A stretch of DNA of 40,235 nucleotides from Peptococcaceae bacterium (GCA_017547685.1 JAFYPD010000029.1:1-40235), one strand, 5' to 3'. Positions 16,144-25,063 are shown, numbered from the stretch's first letter. A program made the numbers and translations. Notes: generated by a model not told the origin, from the sequence alone.

Positions 16144-17370
16144 ATGGAAAAACCAGAACTGCTGGCTCCGGCCGGCACCTTGGAAAAATTAAAATTTGCA
16201 GTGCAGTACGGCGCCGACGCGGTCTATATTGCAGGGAAAAAATATGGTCTGCGCGCCTTCGCCGGCAATTTCAGCCGGGAGGAGATGGCAGAGGGCATCG
16301 CCTTTGCCCACGAGAGAGGCGTGAAAGTGTATGTTACCGTCAATGTGTTTGCCCACAATGCAGACATGGACGGGCTGGAAGACTATCTGCGCGAACTGCT
16401 GGAATTAAAGGCCGATGCTATCATCGCGTCCGACCCGGGCGTGATTCGTATCTCCCGCATGGCGGTACCGGACCTGCCAGTGCATATCAGCACCCAGGCC
16501 AACAGTACCAACTGGTCTACCGTGCAGTTCTGGAAAGACCTGGGCGCAGAGCGGGTTGTGCTGGCCCGTGAGCTGACACTGCCAGAGATTCAGGAAATCA
16601 GAGAAAAAGTGAATGTGGAGCTGGAAACCTTTGTCCATGGTGCTATGTGTATCTCCTATTCGGGCCGATGCCTTCTGAGCAATTATATGACCGATCGCGA
16701 TTCCAACCAGGGACAGTGTGCCCAGGCCTGCCGCTGGAACTATAATCTGGTGGAGGAAAAACGGCCAAATGAGTTTTATCCGATTCAGGAAGACGAGCGG
16801 GGCACCTATGTGTTCAACTCGCAGGATTTATGTTTATTGCAGCATCTGCCGGAGCTGATTGAAACCGGGATTAAAAGCCTGAAAATCGAGGGCCGTATGA
16901 AGAGTGCCTACTATGTGGCCACTATCATCCGGGCTTACCGCAATATGATTGATGCCTATTACGGGGAGGCAGAGGTAAGCGGTGATATTCAGTTCTGGCT
17001 GGATGAGCTGCAGAAGGTAAGCCATCGTCCGTATACCACCGGTTTCTATTTTGGCAAACCGGAAAATGGCGCGCTGACGCTGGAATCTTCCCAGTATATC
17101 CGCCCGTACGATTTTATTGGTGTAGTAAAAGAGTATGATGCCGCATCTGGCATGGCAACCATTGAACAGCGCAATCATTTCAAAGTGGGCGATACCATCG
17201 AATTTTTCAGCCCGCAGTACGGCTGGTTTGCACATACTATCACCGAGATGTATGACAAAGACGGCAATGAAATTACCGTGGCACCGCATGCCCAGATGGT
17301 AGTCAGAATGCCGCTGACTCGCGCGGTTTATCCGATGGATATGATGCGCAAGCAGGTTGGCGAGAAATAA
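16144..17370 (+). CDS. trhP: U32 family protein, probable tRNA hydroxylation protein TrhP
   Basis: The protein begins with KPELLAPAGTLEKLKFAVQY and GADAVYIAGKKYGLRAFA, the U32 peptidase signature. Four conserved cysteines (C169, C176, C192, C196) are in the spacing used to hold an iron-sulfur cluster. Family members TrhP (E. coli) and YrrN/YrrO (Bacillus) hydroxylate U34 of tRNA rather than cleave protein; position next to trmR supports that role. Bacillus has two such genes in tandem, here I see one. I chose the ATG at 16144. A longer frame from a TTG at 16129 overlaps trmR. There is no terminator before the convergent feoB. Confidence 0.88.
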   Translation: MEKPELLAPAGTLEKLKFAVQYGADAVYIAGKKYGLRAFAGNFSREEMAEGIAFAHERGVKVYVTVNVFAHNADMDGLEDYLRELLELKADAIIASDPGVIRISRMAVPDLPVHISTQANSTNWSTVQFWKDLGAERVVLARELTLPEIQEIREKVNVELETFVHGAMCISYSGRCLLSNYMTDRDSNQGQCAQACRWNYNLVEEKRPNEFYPIQEDERGTYVFNSQDLCLLQHLPELIETGIKSLKIEGRMKSAYYVATIIRAYRNMIDAYYGEAEVSGDIQFWLDELQKVSHRPYTTGFYFGKPENGALTLESSQYIRPYDFIGVVKEYDAASGMATIEQRNHFKVGDTIEFFSPQYGWFAHTITEMYDKDGNEITVAPHAQMVVRMPLTRAVYPMDMMRKQVGEK

Positions 17371-17390
17371 GATATCATAGATGCAATCTG

Positions 17391-19451
17391 TTATGCCAAT
17401 CCTGCAATGCGTAATATCTGCTGCAGCAGAAAACACAGGCCAAGTCCGGTGGCTGTGGGCAGCAGTATGGCCAGCAGGGTCCAGCCCAGGCTACCGGTTT
17501 CTTTGCGTATGGTGATGCAGGTGGTGGAGCAGGGCCAGTGAAACAGGCTGAAGAGCAGCACCGATGCGGCAGTGTGCCAGTTCCAGCCATTTGCAGTCAG
17601 AATCTGATGCAGGGCAGTGTAGTTTTCTATTTCTATCATTGAACCATTGGAGAGATACATCATCAGCATCAACGGGATGACAATCTCATTGGCGGGCCAG
17701 CCCAGAATGAATGCCAGCAGAATGACACCGTCCATACCAAAAGGCCGGGCTGCCGGATTCAGTGACTGGGCCAGTGCCTGAATCATTGATTGGCCGCCCG
17801 TATCTATATGAGCCAGCAGCCAGATAAGCAGCCCGGCCGGCGCAGCCACCGCAATGGCGCGCAGCAGCACAAACAAGGTGCGGTCACGCAGTGAATGGAG
17901 AATGATTTTTCCTACTTGCGGTCTGCGGTAAGCAGGCAGTTCCAGAATGAACGAGGACGGCATACCACTTAATATGGTTCTGGATAACAGCCTGGAGACT
18001 GCCAGCGTCACAGAAAAACTGAACACAATCAGAATCAACAGCAACAGTGATGCCGCAAAAGAACTGCCCGATACAAAAAACATGGTGAGTATGGCAATCA
18101 GCATGGGCAGGCGGCCATTGCAGGGTGTGAAGCTGTTGGTTAATATGGCGATGAGCCGCTCTCTTGGCGATTCGATGATGCGGCACCCGGTAACACCGGC
18201 GGCATTGCACCCGAACGCCATACAGGTGGTAAGGCACTGCTTGCCGCAGGCGCCGGCTTTCTGAAAGCAGCCGTCCAGATGAAAGGCCACGCGGGGCAGA
18301 TAACCGCATTCCTCCAGTATGGTAAACAGCGGGAAGAAGATGGCCATCGGCGGCAGCATCACAGCAATAACCCAGGTCAGCGTCTGATAGACACCGTTGA
18401 GGATGCAGCTCTGCAGCCAGTCGGGTGTATGTAGGGCAGAAAGCAGGCTGTCGAGCAGAATGCCGCCCTGTGCGAAGAATCCGCTTAGCCACTGGGAGGG
18501 ATAGTTGGCACCGTGGATGGTCAGCCAGAACACAAAGGCCAGCAGTGCCAGCATAATCGGGATACCGGACCATTTTCCCAGCAGAAGCCGATCCAGGGCT
18601 CTGTCCTGCTGAAAATGACTGCCATCGCAGTGTACACACTGGGCTGTGATGGCATGGGCTTCTGCAAGGAGCGGGGCAGTATCCGGCAGAGAGTCGGTCA
18701 GCCGCAGCGGTTCCTGATTCTGGATAGATGTCTGTACGGTTTGCAGCAGGTCGTCAATACCCTGCTGTTTCCCTGCAGAAATACCAGCCACAGGCAATCC
18801 GGTCAGCTGTTCCAGTTTCTCAAAATCAATACGAATTTTTTTGCGCGGCGCTTCATCCATGCAGTTGACGGCCAGCACCACCGGCGTGAACAGGGCTTTC
18901 AGCTGCAGGGCCAGCAGCAGGTTCCGCTCCAGACACGTGATATCGCACACCACGACAATGGCATCAACGATGCCGTGCATCAGATATTGATAACTGATTT
19001 GTTCGTCGCGGGAAACGGGGGACAGAGAGTAGCAGCCGGGCAAATCAACGATATGGAAGCTGTTTTCTCCCATGGTACAGATGCCGCTGGCCAGTTCGAT
19101 GGTTTTGCCGGACCAGTTTCCAGTATGCTGATGCAGGCCGGTCAGTACATTAAAGAGCGTGCTTTTTCCAACGTTAGGGTTACCGGCCAGCACAATGGTT
19201 TTTTCGCTGGTGGTTCGGTTTTGCTGCTGGATGATAACAGAGGCGGCATCAGTATGCCGCAATGCCAGAACCGTTCCATGAATCAGATAAGCAGAGCTGC
19301 TGCCTGACAGATTCTGATAGAGGCACTGAATCTCTGCTCCGGCTGTGAATCCGAGGTCCTGCAGCCGTTTCTGGTTCTGCTGTTCTGATTTGATTGTCTG
19401 AATGATAGCGCTTTCTCCCGGCTGCAGCTGGGCAAGGGTCTCTTTTTCCAT
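17391..19451 (-). CDS. feoB: Ferrous iron transporter FeoB with fused FeoA-like domain
   Basis: FeoB imports Fe(II) across the inner membrane. Residues about 3-77 form a FeoA-like SH3 domain (LAQLQPGESAIIQTI, then RLQDLGFTAGAEI), normally a separate protein. Next is the G-protein domain: G1 GNPNVGKST (90-98), G3 DLPG (136-139), G4 NCMD (196-199). From about residue 290 there is a membrane region with many helices, including two Cys-containing pore segments (FGCNAAGVTG and LFHWPCSTTC). Total length 686 is typical for a fused form. GGAG precedes the ATG. It is divergent from thrS and ends 20 bases from the convergent U32 gene. Confidence 0.95.
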   Translation of the reverse strand: MEKETLAQLQPGESAIIQTIKSEQQNQKRLQDLGFTAGAEIQCLYQNLSGSSSAYLIHGTVLALRHTDAASVIIQQQNRTTSEKTIVLAGNPNVGKSTLFNVLTGLHQHTGNWSGKTIELASGICTMGENSFHIVDLPGCYSLSPVSRDEQISYQYLMHGIVDAIVVVCDITCLERNLLLALQLKALFTPVVLAVNCMDEAPRKKIRIDFEKLEQLTGLPVAGISAGKQQGIDDLLQTVQTSIQNQEPLRLTDSLPDTAPLLAEAHAITAQCVHCDGSHFQQDRALDRLLLGKWSGIPIMLALLAFVFWLTIHGANYPSQWLSGFFAQGGILLDSLLSALHTPDWLQSCILNGVYQTLTWVIAVMLPPMAIFFPLFTILEECGYLPRVAFHLDGCFQKAGACGKQCLTTCMAFGCNAAGVTGCRIIESPRERLIAILTNSFTPCNGRLPMLIAILTMFFVSGSSFAASLLLLILIVFSFSVTLAVSRLLSRTILSGMPSSFILELPAYRRPQVGKIILHSLRDRTLFVLLRAIAVAAPAGLLIWLLAHIDTGGQSMIQALAQSLNPAARPFGMDGVILLAFILGWPANEIVIPLMLMMYLSNGSMIEIENYTALHQILTANGWNWHTAASVLLFSLFHWPCSTTCITIRKETGSLGWTLLAILLPTATGLGLCFLLQQILRIAGLA

Positions 19452-19556
19452 GGCGGACAGCTCCTTTGCGTAAATCCAAATCCTTTACAGTGTATTCCTG
19501 GACGTACCGAAAGGTGACAGGTCTGCAGCAGCGATAAAAATATAGGCAAAAAAGCC

Positions 19557-19584
19557 TTGACATCCGGCGTAGAATCTCTATAAT
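19557..19584 (+). promoter_or_regulatory. Sigma-A promoter of thrS
   Basis: TTGACA (19557-19562) and TATAAT (19579-19584) are both perfect, with a 16-base spacer. The T-box leader starts about 10 bases downstream. Confidence 0.9.
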
Positions 19585-19591
19585 TTAAATA

Positions 19592-19830
19592 AGATAAGAC
19601 AAAAACATGGAAGAGAACATGCTGTATGCGGTGAAACCACAGAGAGAGGCACCTTGGCTGTGAGTGCCTTGCGGAGGCGTATACAGATACCATCTCGGAG
19701 TTTTCGCTGTGAACAGCGAACGGGTGACGCCGTTACACAGTCAAAAAGTGAGCGCAGCATATCGTTCTGCGCTAACTTGGGTGGAACCACGGATATACAG
19801 CATTCGTCCCAACGGGATGGATGCTTTTTT
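19592..19830 (+). promoter_or_regulatory. T-box riboswitch (threonine) upstream of thrS
   Basis: The T-box core TTGGGTGGAACCACGG lies around 19777-19792. Stem I spans about 19643-19697 with a GGCAC/GTGCC apical hairpin. A probable specifier triplet ACC at 19689-19691 (threonine) is followed by A and TCTC, which pairs with GAGA at the base of stem I. Further stems are TTCGCTGT/ACAGCGAA (19703-19720) and AGCGCAG/CTGCGCT (19751-19773). The terminator is at 19800-19830. Uncharged tRNA-Thr should bind and stabilise the antiterminator, so thrS is read when threonine is scarce. Confidence 0.9.
19800..19830 (+). terminator. T-box terminator
   Basis: GCATTCGTCCC (19800-19810) pairs with GGGATGGATGC (19814-19824), two G-T pairs, 3-base loop, then six T. 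It is the OFF structure of the T-box. Confidence 0.9.
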
Positions 19831-19901
19831 GTTTGTGTGGTTCAGAACAATTAGTAGTTACAGATGAAAAGACAATCTGTTGAGAAAAAGGAGAGAATAG
19901 T

Positions 19902-21809
19902 ATGATTCACATTACACTGCCGGACGGTTCTGTGAGAACTTTTGAACAGGATACCGTGACACCGCTGGAAGTTGCGAAAAATATCAGCAACGGCTTAGCG
20001 AAAAAAGCCATCGTTGCAAAAGTGAACGATGAAATGGTTGGCTTAAATCAGCCGATTACATCTGATGCAACACTGAGTATCTATACCTTTGACGATGCAG
20101 AAGGGAAAGAAACCTTCCGTCACAGTACTTCCCATATCATGGCACAGGCTGTGCAGAAACTGTTCCCAGGCACCAAACTGGGCATCGGGCCTGCTATCAA
20201 AGACGGTTTTTACTATGACTTTGATTCCGACCACAAATTTACCCCTGCCGATTTAGAAGCTATTGAAGCAGAAATGATGAAAATTGTACAGGCTGACGAA
20301 ACCTACACTCGTCAGGAATTGAGCCGTGCAGATGCTATCGCAATGTTCACCGAAAAAGGCGAACCATATAAAGTGGAATTAATCAACGACCTGCCGGAAG
20401 ATGCCGTCATCAGCATCTATACACAGGGCGACTTTACCGACCTGTGTGCAGGGCCTCACATTGTGAGCACAGGCAGCGTGAAAGCAATCAAATTACTGAA
20501 TCTGGCTGGCGCTTACTGGAGAGGCAGTGAAAAAAATAAAATGCTGCAGCGTATCTATGGTACCTGTTTCCAGAAAAAAGCCGATCTGGATGAACATCTG
20601 TTCAAACTGGAAGAAGCAAAACGCCGTGACCATCGTAAACTGGGTCAGGAATTACAGCTGTTTACTTTTGTAGATGAAGCACCGGGCTTCCCGCTGTTCT
20701 ATCCAAAAGGTATCGTACTGCGCAACAACCTGGAATCTTTCTGGCGTGAACTGCACGAAAAAGCAGGGTACGATGAAATCCGCACCCCGCTGATTATGAA
20801 CCGCACTCTGTGGGAACGTTCCGGTCACTGGGCACACTACCAGGAAAACATGTACTTTACTGAAATTGACGAAGAACCATTTGCAATCAAACCAATGAAC
20901 TGCCCGGGCGGTATTCTGCTGTACAACAGCCAGCTGCACAGCTATCGGGAGCTGCCTCTGCGCTGGAGCGAACTTGGTCTGGTACATCGTCATGAATTAT
21001 CCGGTGCATTACACGGCTTAATGCGTGTACGTGCATTCACACAGGATGATGCTCATATTTTCATGCTGCCGGAGCAGATTAACGAGGAAGTAAAAGGCGT
21101 TATCAAACTGATTGACAGCGTATATAAAACATTTGGTTTCAACTATCATGTGGAACTGTCCACCCGTCCGGATGACTCCATGGGTTCCGATGAACTGTGG
21201 GAAAAAGCAACTGACGCGCTGCGTGATGCTTTAACTGAACTGGGCATGGATTATATCGTTAACGAAGGTGACGGCGCATTCTACGGGCCAAAAATTGACT
21301 TCCATCTGCAGGACTGCCTGGATCGTACCTGGCAGTGCGGTACCATTCAGCTGGACTTCCAGATGCCGGAAAAATTCGATATGTGCTATATCGGCGAAGA
21401 CGGCGAAAAACATCGTCCAGTTATGGTTCACAGAACCGTATTCGGCAGTATCGAACGCTTTATCGGTATCCTGACTGAACACTTTGCAGGTGCATTCCCA
21501 ACATGGCTGTCTCCAGTACAGGCAAGAGTGCTGCCTATCACCGATAAATTCAATGACTATGCATACGAAGTAGCTTCTAAACTGGAAGCAGCTGGCGTGC
21601 GCGTGGAAGTTGACAGCCGTAACGAAAAAATCGGCTACAAAATCCGTGAATCTCAGATGCAGAAAGTGCCTTACATGCTGGTAGTTGGGGAAAAAGAAGC
21701 AACCAGCGGCACAGTAGGTCTGCGTAAACGCGGCGAAGGCGACCTGGGTGCAGTAGCAGTAGAGCAGCTGGTGGCAGACATAGCTGCTGAAATCAAAGAA
21801 AGAAGATAA
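19902..21809 (+). CDS. thrS: Threonyl-tRNA synthetase
   Basis: ThrRS charges tRNA-Thr. Domains in order: TGS (1-61), the N2 editing domain (HSTSHIMA with H74 and H78, and DLCAGPHIVS), the class II catalytic core with the zinc-binding C334 in MNCPGGILLY, HRHELSGALHGLMRVRAFTQ (motif 2 region) and GSIERFIGILTEHFAGAFP (motif 3), and the anticodon-binding domain (about 535-635). Length 635 is normal. AAGGAGAG precedes the ATG. It is controlled by the threonine T-box and closed by its own terminator, so it is a single-gene unit. Confidence 0.98.
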   Translation: MIHITLPDGSVRTFEQDTVTPLEVAKNISNGLAKKAIVAKVNDEMVGLNQPITSDATLSIYTFDDAEGKETFRHSTSHIMAQAVQKLFPGTKLGIGPAIKDGFYYDFDSDHKFTPADLEAIEAEMMKIVQADETYTRQELSRADAIAMFTEKGEPYKVELINDLPEDAVISIYTQGDFTDLCAGPHIVSTGSVKAIKLLNLAGAYWRGSEKNKMLQRIYGTCFQKKADLDEHLFKLEEAKRRDHRKLGQELQLFTFVDEAPGFPLFYPKGIVLRNNLESFWRELHEKAGYDEIRTPLIMNRTLWERSGHWAHYQENMYFTEIDEEPFAIKPMNCPGGILLYNSQLHSYRELPLRWSELGLVHRHELSGALHGLMRVRAFTQDDAHIFMLPEQINEEVKGVIKLIDSVYKTFGFNYHVELSTRPDDSMGSDELWEKATDALRDALTELGMDYIVNEGDGAFYGPKIDFHLQDCLDRTWQCGTIQLDFQMPEKFDMCYIGEDGEKHRPVMVHRTVFGSIERFIGILTEHFAGAFPTWLSPVQARVLPITDKFNDYAYEVASKLEAAGVRVEVDSRNEKIGYKIRESQMQKVPYMLVVGEKEATSGTVGLRKRGEGDLGAVAVEQLVADIAAEIKERR

Positions 21810-21834
21810 ATTTTCTATAAACTTAATAAAAATG

Positions 21835-21874
21835 AACAAGGCTGGGACAGGCAATGTGTCTCAGCCTTGTTTTT
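21835..21874 (+). terminator. Terminator after thrS
   Basis: ACAAGGCTGGGACA (21836-21849) pairs with TGTCTCAGCCTTGT (21857-21870), one G-T pair, 7-base loop, followed by TTTT. Confidence 0.93.
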
Positions 21875-21946
21875 ATGCAAGAAATAAAATAAAATTGACC
21901 ATTCTTCTGTCTTAATCGTGTTTCTAGTGAAAGGAGGTTTCAGCGG

Positions 21947-22435
21947 ATGAAACAGGAATCAGTGAAATCGCCAGAACAGATTGAGGCCGCTGTTTATTTG
22001 TACGGAGACAGGCTTTTCCGGCTTTGCTTTATCATGCTGGGCAGCAGAGCCGATGCCGAAGATGCCGTACAGGAAACCATGATTCGTTATATGCAGAAGG
22101 CACCTGCATTTGAAAATGCCGAACATGAAAAGGCGTGGCTCATCACAACGGCAAAAAACAAATGTCGTGATATGCTTCGTTTTCGTTTCCGGCATCCACA
22201 GATTGATCTGGACGAACTGCAGAGTTTTGCAGTAACGCCATCTGAGAGCAGTCTACTGGAAACACTCATGCAGCTGCCGGATAAATATCGGCTTGTTCTT
22301 GCGCTTTATTATGTAGAGGAATATCGCGTTGAAGAAATTGCAACGATGATTCAGCGAAGCTCTTCTGCTGTGAAAATGCGCCTGCAGAAAGGAAGGACAC
22401 TACTGAAAGAAGCAATGCGAAAGGAGATTGGTTAA
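21947..22435 (+). CDS. ECF-family sigma factor
   Basis: The 162-residue protein has sigma-70 region 2 (LYGDRLFRLCFIMLGSRADA, then EDAVQETMIRYMQ) and region 4 (LPDKYRLVLALYYVEEYRVE, then EIATMIQRSSSAVKMRLQKG), and no regions 1 or 3. This is the ECF layout, which directs transcription of a small stress regulon. An AAAGGAGG site precedes the ATG. Its stop codon abuts the start of the next gene, a membrane protein that is probably its partner. I see no repeated ECF-type promoter before it that would prove self-regulation, so the inducing signal is unknown. Confidence 0.92.
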   Translation: MKQESVKSPEQIEAAVYLYGDRLFRLCFIMLGSRADAEDAVQETMIRYMQKAPAFENAEHEKAWLITTAKNKCRDMLRFRFRHPQIDLDELQSFAVTPSESSLLETLMQLPDKYRLVLALYYVEEYRVEEIATMIQRSSSAVKMRLQKGRTLLKEAMRKEIG

Positions 22436-23047
22436 ATGGAGTTACAGAACTTAAAAACAGCTGTTGAAAAAATTAAAATGACTGATGATGCAAAACAGAG
22501 CATCGTGCGAAACTGTCAGACAGAAACGGTGCGAGAGCGGCATAATGCCGGACATAACAGGAACAGGTTTCGAAAACCCGTGAAACTTGCGGCTGCGCTT
22601 GCTGTCTGTTTCTGTTTTGCGGGAACGATGGCGAGCGCCGATCAGGCAGGATTTTTTCAGGATATTCATAACCTGGCAGGTGCTATAACCGGAACAAGCT
22701 ATGAGCAGGCATCAGAAGAAATAGAGGTTTGTGTGGAATATACACAGGGTTCTGATGTTTTATATGTTTCCGCTGTTTTTCTAAAACCGGATGTGGCACC
22801 TTATCGGGAACTGGATACTGTTTCTATTTCGGAATACGAGATTCTGGATGCAAGCGGTAAATTGATTGCAAAAGGAAAGGGAACAGAGCCGGCAGTTGTC
22901 CAAAATGGTGGAGCAGTGATGGAGATACCCGTTGCACATATTAAGCCGGGTGACTACGTACTGGAAATCAGCAGCTTTACCGGAGAGAAAAAAGCAGATC
23001 AGCCATTGCAGATAAATGGTTTCTGGATGTGTGAGTTCACGGTTTGA
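22436..23047 (+). CDS. Membrane-anchored probable anti-sigma partner of the ECF factor
   Basis: The 203-residue protein has a basic cytosolic part (1-46), one transmembrane helix (about 47-66, VKLAAALAVCFCFAGTMASA) and an extracytoplasmic part of about 135 residues that looks beta-rich (EVCVEYTQGSDVLYVSAVFL, later IKPGDYVLEISSF). This is the arrangement of an anti-sigma factor. It has no zinc-binding HxxxCxxC motif, so it would not be a ZAS-type regulator. The call rests on its direct TAA-ATG contact with the sigma gene and on topology. It starts inside a good GGAG site in the sigma gene tail. Confidence 0.65.
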   Translation: MELQNLKTAVEKIKMTDDAKQSIVRNCQTETVRERHNAGHNRNRFRKPVKLAAALAVCFCFAGTMASADQAGFFQDIHNLAGAITGTSYEQASEEIEVCVEYTQGSDVLYVSAVFLKPDVAPYRELDTVSISEYEILDASGKLIAKGKGTEPAVVQNGGAVMEIPVAHIKPGDYVLEISSFTGEKKADQPLQINGFWMCEFTV

Positions 23048-23086
23048 AAGTTTGAAAGATAGAATAAATTTTTTATATATAGGAAT

Positions 23087-23161
23087 AAAGAAAAAGGTCT
23101 GAATATATTACTCCAAGTCCAAAATTTGATGAATTGGTAATATATCAGACCTTTTTCTTTT
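23087..23161. terminator. Long bidirectional terminator
   Basis: A stem of 24 pairs with one bulged A (23087-23111 against 23138-23161) carries A-rich sequence at its left foot and T-rich at its right foot, so it can stop transcription from both sides. The CCAA/TTGG bases in the loop can extend it. It separates the anti-sigma gene from the convergent beta-CASP gene. Confidence 0.93.
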
Positions 23162-23183
23162 AGGATGTTTTATCTACATTCCT

Positions 23184-24791
23184 TTATTTATCCCACTTTT
23201 CACACAGGGCGATAATCTGTTTGGCGAATTTCTTGAGGTCGGTGGCAGCGCCGTCACGATATTTTTCAATAATGGCCATGAGCCAGCGGCCGGCAGCCAG
23301 TAAATCGCGGAAGGCAGGGGTTTCTTTCTGTTTGCCGCATTGCTGCGTACGTTTTTCGATGCGTTTGGTATTGCCCTGAATCAGCGCAGCGCCGGAAACC
23401 AGATCATACTCGGCACCATTATACGGTGCAACTGTTTTGAGGCCAAGGCGGTCGGTAATGGTCTGGGCAAATTCATCGCAGACGGTGTCCTGCCCGTGGT
23501 TTACAAACACCATTTTTGGTTTCTTTTCAAAGCCGTCCAGCCAGCCAAGCAGCATATCACGGTCTGCATGGCCGCTGATGCCTTCCATCTGTGCAATCTG
23601 TGCATTCACCTGAATGGTTTCGCCAAACAGTTTTACTTCCGAAGCACCGTTTACAATAATGCTTCCCAGTGTGCCAACTGCCTGATAGCCAACAAACAGG
23701 ATGGTGCATTCTCTGCGCCACAGATTATGTTTTAAATGATGACGGATACGCCCGGCTTCACACATGCCGCTGGCAGAGAGAATCACTTTTGGTGTTTTAT
23801 CCAGATTGATTGCCACCGAGTCATCGCTGCTGATGGACAGGGTAAGCCCCGGTAACTTAATCGGGTTGATGCCTTTTTTCAGCAGTTCCAGTGTTTCTTC
23901 GTCAAAATATTCGGTCAGATTGCTGCCGTAAATTTCTGTTGCTTCCACAGCCAGCGGACTGTCCACATAAACCGGGAAGTTTTCATGGCCGTGAATCAGT
24001 TTCTGTTCTTTGATGACGCGGAACAGATACAGAAGTTCCTGGGTGCGGCCGATAGCAAAAGACGGGATAACCACATTGCCGCCGCGGTCAAAGGTTTCCT
24101 GCAGAATCTGTGTCAGCTGACTCACATAATCTGGCCGCTCTCCGTGCAGACGGTTGCCGTAGGTGGATTCAATAATCACATAATCGGCTTCTTTCGGCGT
24201 TTTTGGATTATTGATTAACGGACGGTCGTAGTTGCCAAGGTCACCGGAAAATACGATGGTTTCTGTATGGCCGCCTTCTGTGACGGTGATGCTGATGCTG
24301 GAAGAGCCCAGCAGATGCCCGGCATCAATAAACGATACCGTAATGCCTTTGCATAATTCAAACGGTGTATCGTAGCTGCATGGCACAAACTGTTTTAATG
24401 TGTGTGCTGCATCGTCGATTGTGTAAAGCGGTACATAATGTTCTCCGCCGGAGCGTTTTGCTTTACGGTTGCGCCACTTTGCTTCTGCTTCCTGAATATG
24501 CGCCGAGTCCAGCAGCATGATGTTGCACAATTTTACAGTAGCTGCGGTGGCGTAAATTTTTCCGCGGAAACCTTCTGCGGTCAGAGATGGAAGTTTCCCG
24601 GAGTGGTCAATATGAGCGTGAGTCAGTAATACATAATCGATCTGCGACGGGGCAAAGGGGAGCGTGCAGTTTTCATAAATATCCGGTCCCTGTTCCAGGC
24701 CGCAGTCAATCAGAATGGTTTTGCCGTTGGCATAAAGAATGGTGCAGGAGCCTGTCACTTCATGGGCCGCTCCGTAAAAAGCAAGTTTCAT
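23184..24791 (-). CDS. Beta-CASP metallo-beta-lactamase family RNase-like protein
   Basis: The N-terminal metallo-beta-lactamase domain has the zinc motif THAHIDHSG (H58, H60, D62, H63) and later HLLGSSSISI and SGDLGNYDRPLI. A beta-CASP domain follows (VIIESTYGNRLHG, FAIGRTQELLYLF, SASGMCEAGRIRHHL) and a C-terminal RMMBL segment (GISGHADRDMLLGWL, FVNHGQ). The family (YsiA/CPSF-like) includes RNA endonucleases. Length 535. The ATG at 24791 follows AAGGGACG; an open frame extends upstream to 24902 but has no site and crosses the promoter. A 24-bp bidirectional terminator lies downstream. Confidence 0.9.
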   Translation of the reverse strand: MKLAFYGAAHEVTGSCTILYANGKTILIDCGLEQGPDIYENCTLPFAPSQIDYVLLTHAHIDHSGKLPSLTAEGFRGKIYATAATVKLCNIMLLDSAHIQEAEAKWRNRKAKRSGGEHYVPLYTIDDAAHTLKQFVPCSYDTPFELCKGITVSFIDAGHLLGSSSISITVTEGGHTETIVFSGDLGNYDRPLINNPKTPKEADYVIIESTYGNRLHGERPDYVSQLTQILQETFDRGGNVVIPSFAIGRTQELLYLFRVIKEQKLIHGHENFPVYVDSPLAVEATEIYGSNLTEYFDEETLELLKKGINPIKLPGLTLSISSDDSVAINLDKTPKVILSASGMCEAGRIRHHLKHNLWRRECTILFVGYQAVGTLGSIIVNGASEVKLFGETIQVNAQIAQMEGISGHADRDMLLGWLDGFEKKPKMVFVNHGQDTVCDEFAQTITDRLGLKTVAPYNGAEYDLVSGAALIQGNTKRIEKRTQQCGKQKETPAFRDLLAAGRWLMAIIEKYRDGAATDLKKFAKQIIALCEKWDK

Positions 24792-24873
24792 AATCGTCCC
24801 TTCTTTCTGATGATAATCGAATGATAATCGGATGATACAGTACCTGTTTGGAGTTTTGTCCTTTATAGTAGTT

Positions 24874-24902
24874 ATTATAACGGATTTCTGATTGCGAAAC
24901 AA
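24874..24902 (-). promoter_or_regulatory. Promoter of the beta-CASP gene
   Basis: On the minus strand TTGTTT (24902-24897) and TATAAT (24879-24874) are spaced by 17 bases, about 80 bases before the ATG at 24791. Confidence 0.7.
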
Positions 24903-24975
24903 TGGACAAAGTTCCGCAAAAGAGAGACGTTGGAAATTTTTGTGCTGTGAATGAACAGGAACTTATAAAAAGTAC

Positions 24976-25004
24976 TTGAGATATATGGGGGAATTCTGTA
25001 CAAT
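24976..25004 (+). promoter_or_regulatory. Upstream promoter of infC leader (P1)
   Basis: TTGAGA (24976-24981) and TACAAT (24999-25004) are spaced by 17 bases. It would give a longer leader than P2. Confidence 0.6.
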
Positions 25005-25063
25005 ATGATGGAATCAGGTTACCGGCAGCCGGAATAAAAATTAAAAAAATAATTAAAAAATGG

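Noticed and set aside
18513..19307. 264-codon plus-strand frame opposite feoB
   Set aside because: Shadow of feoB with no start signal.
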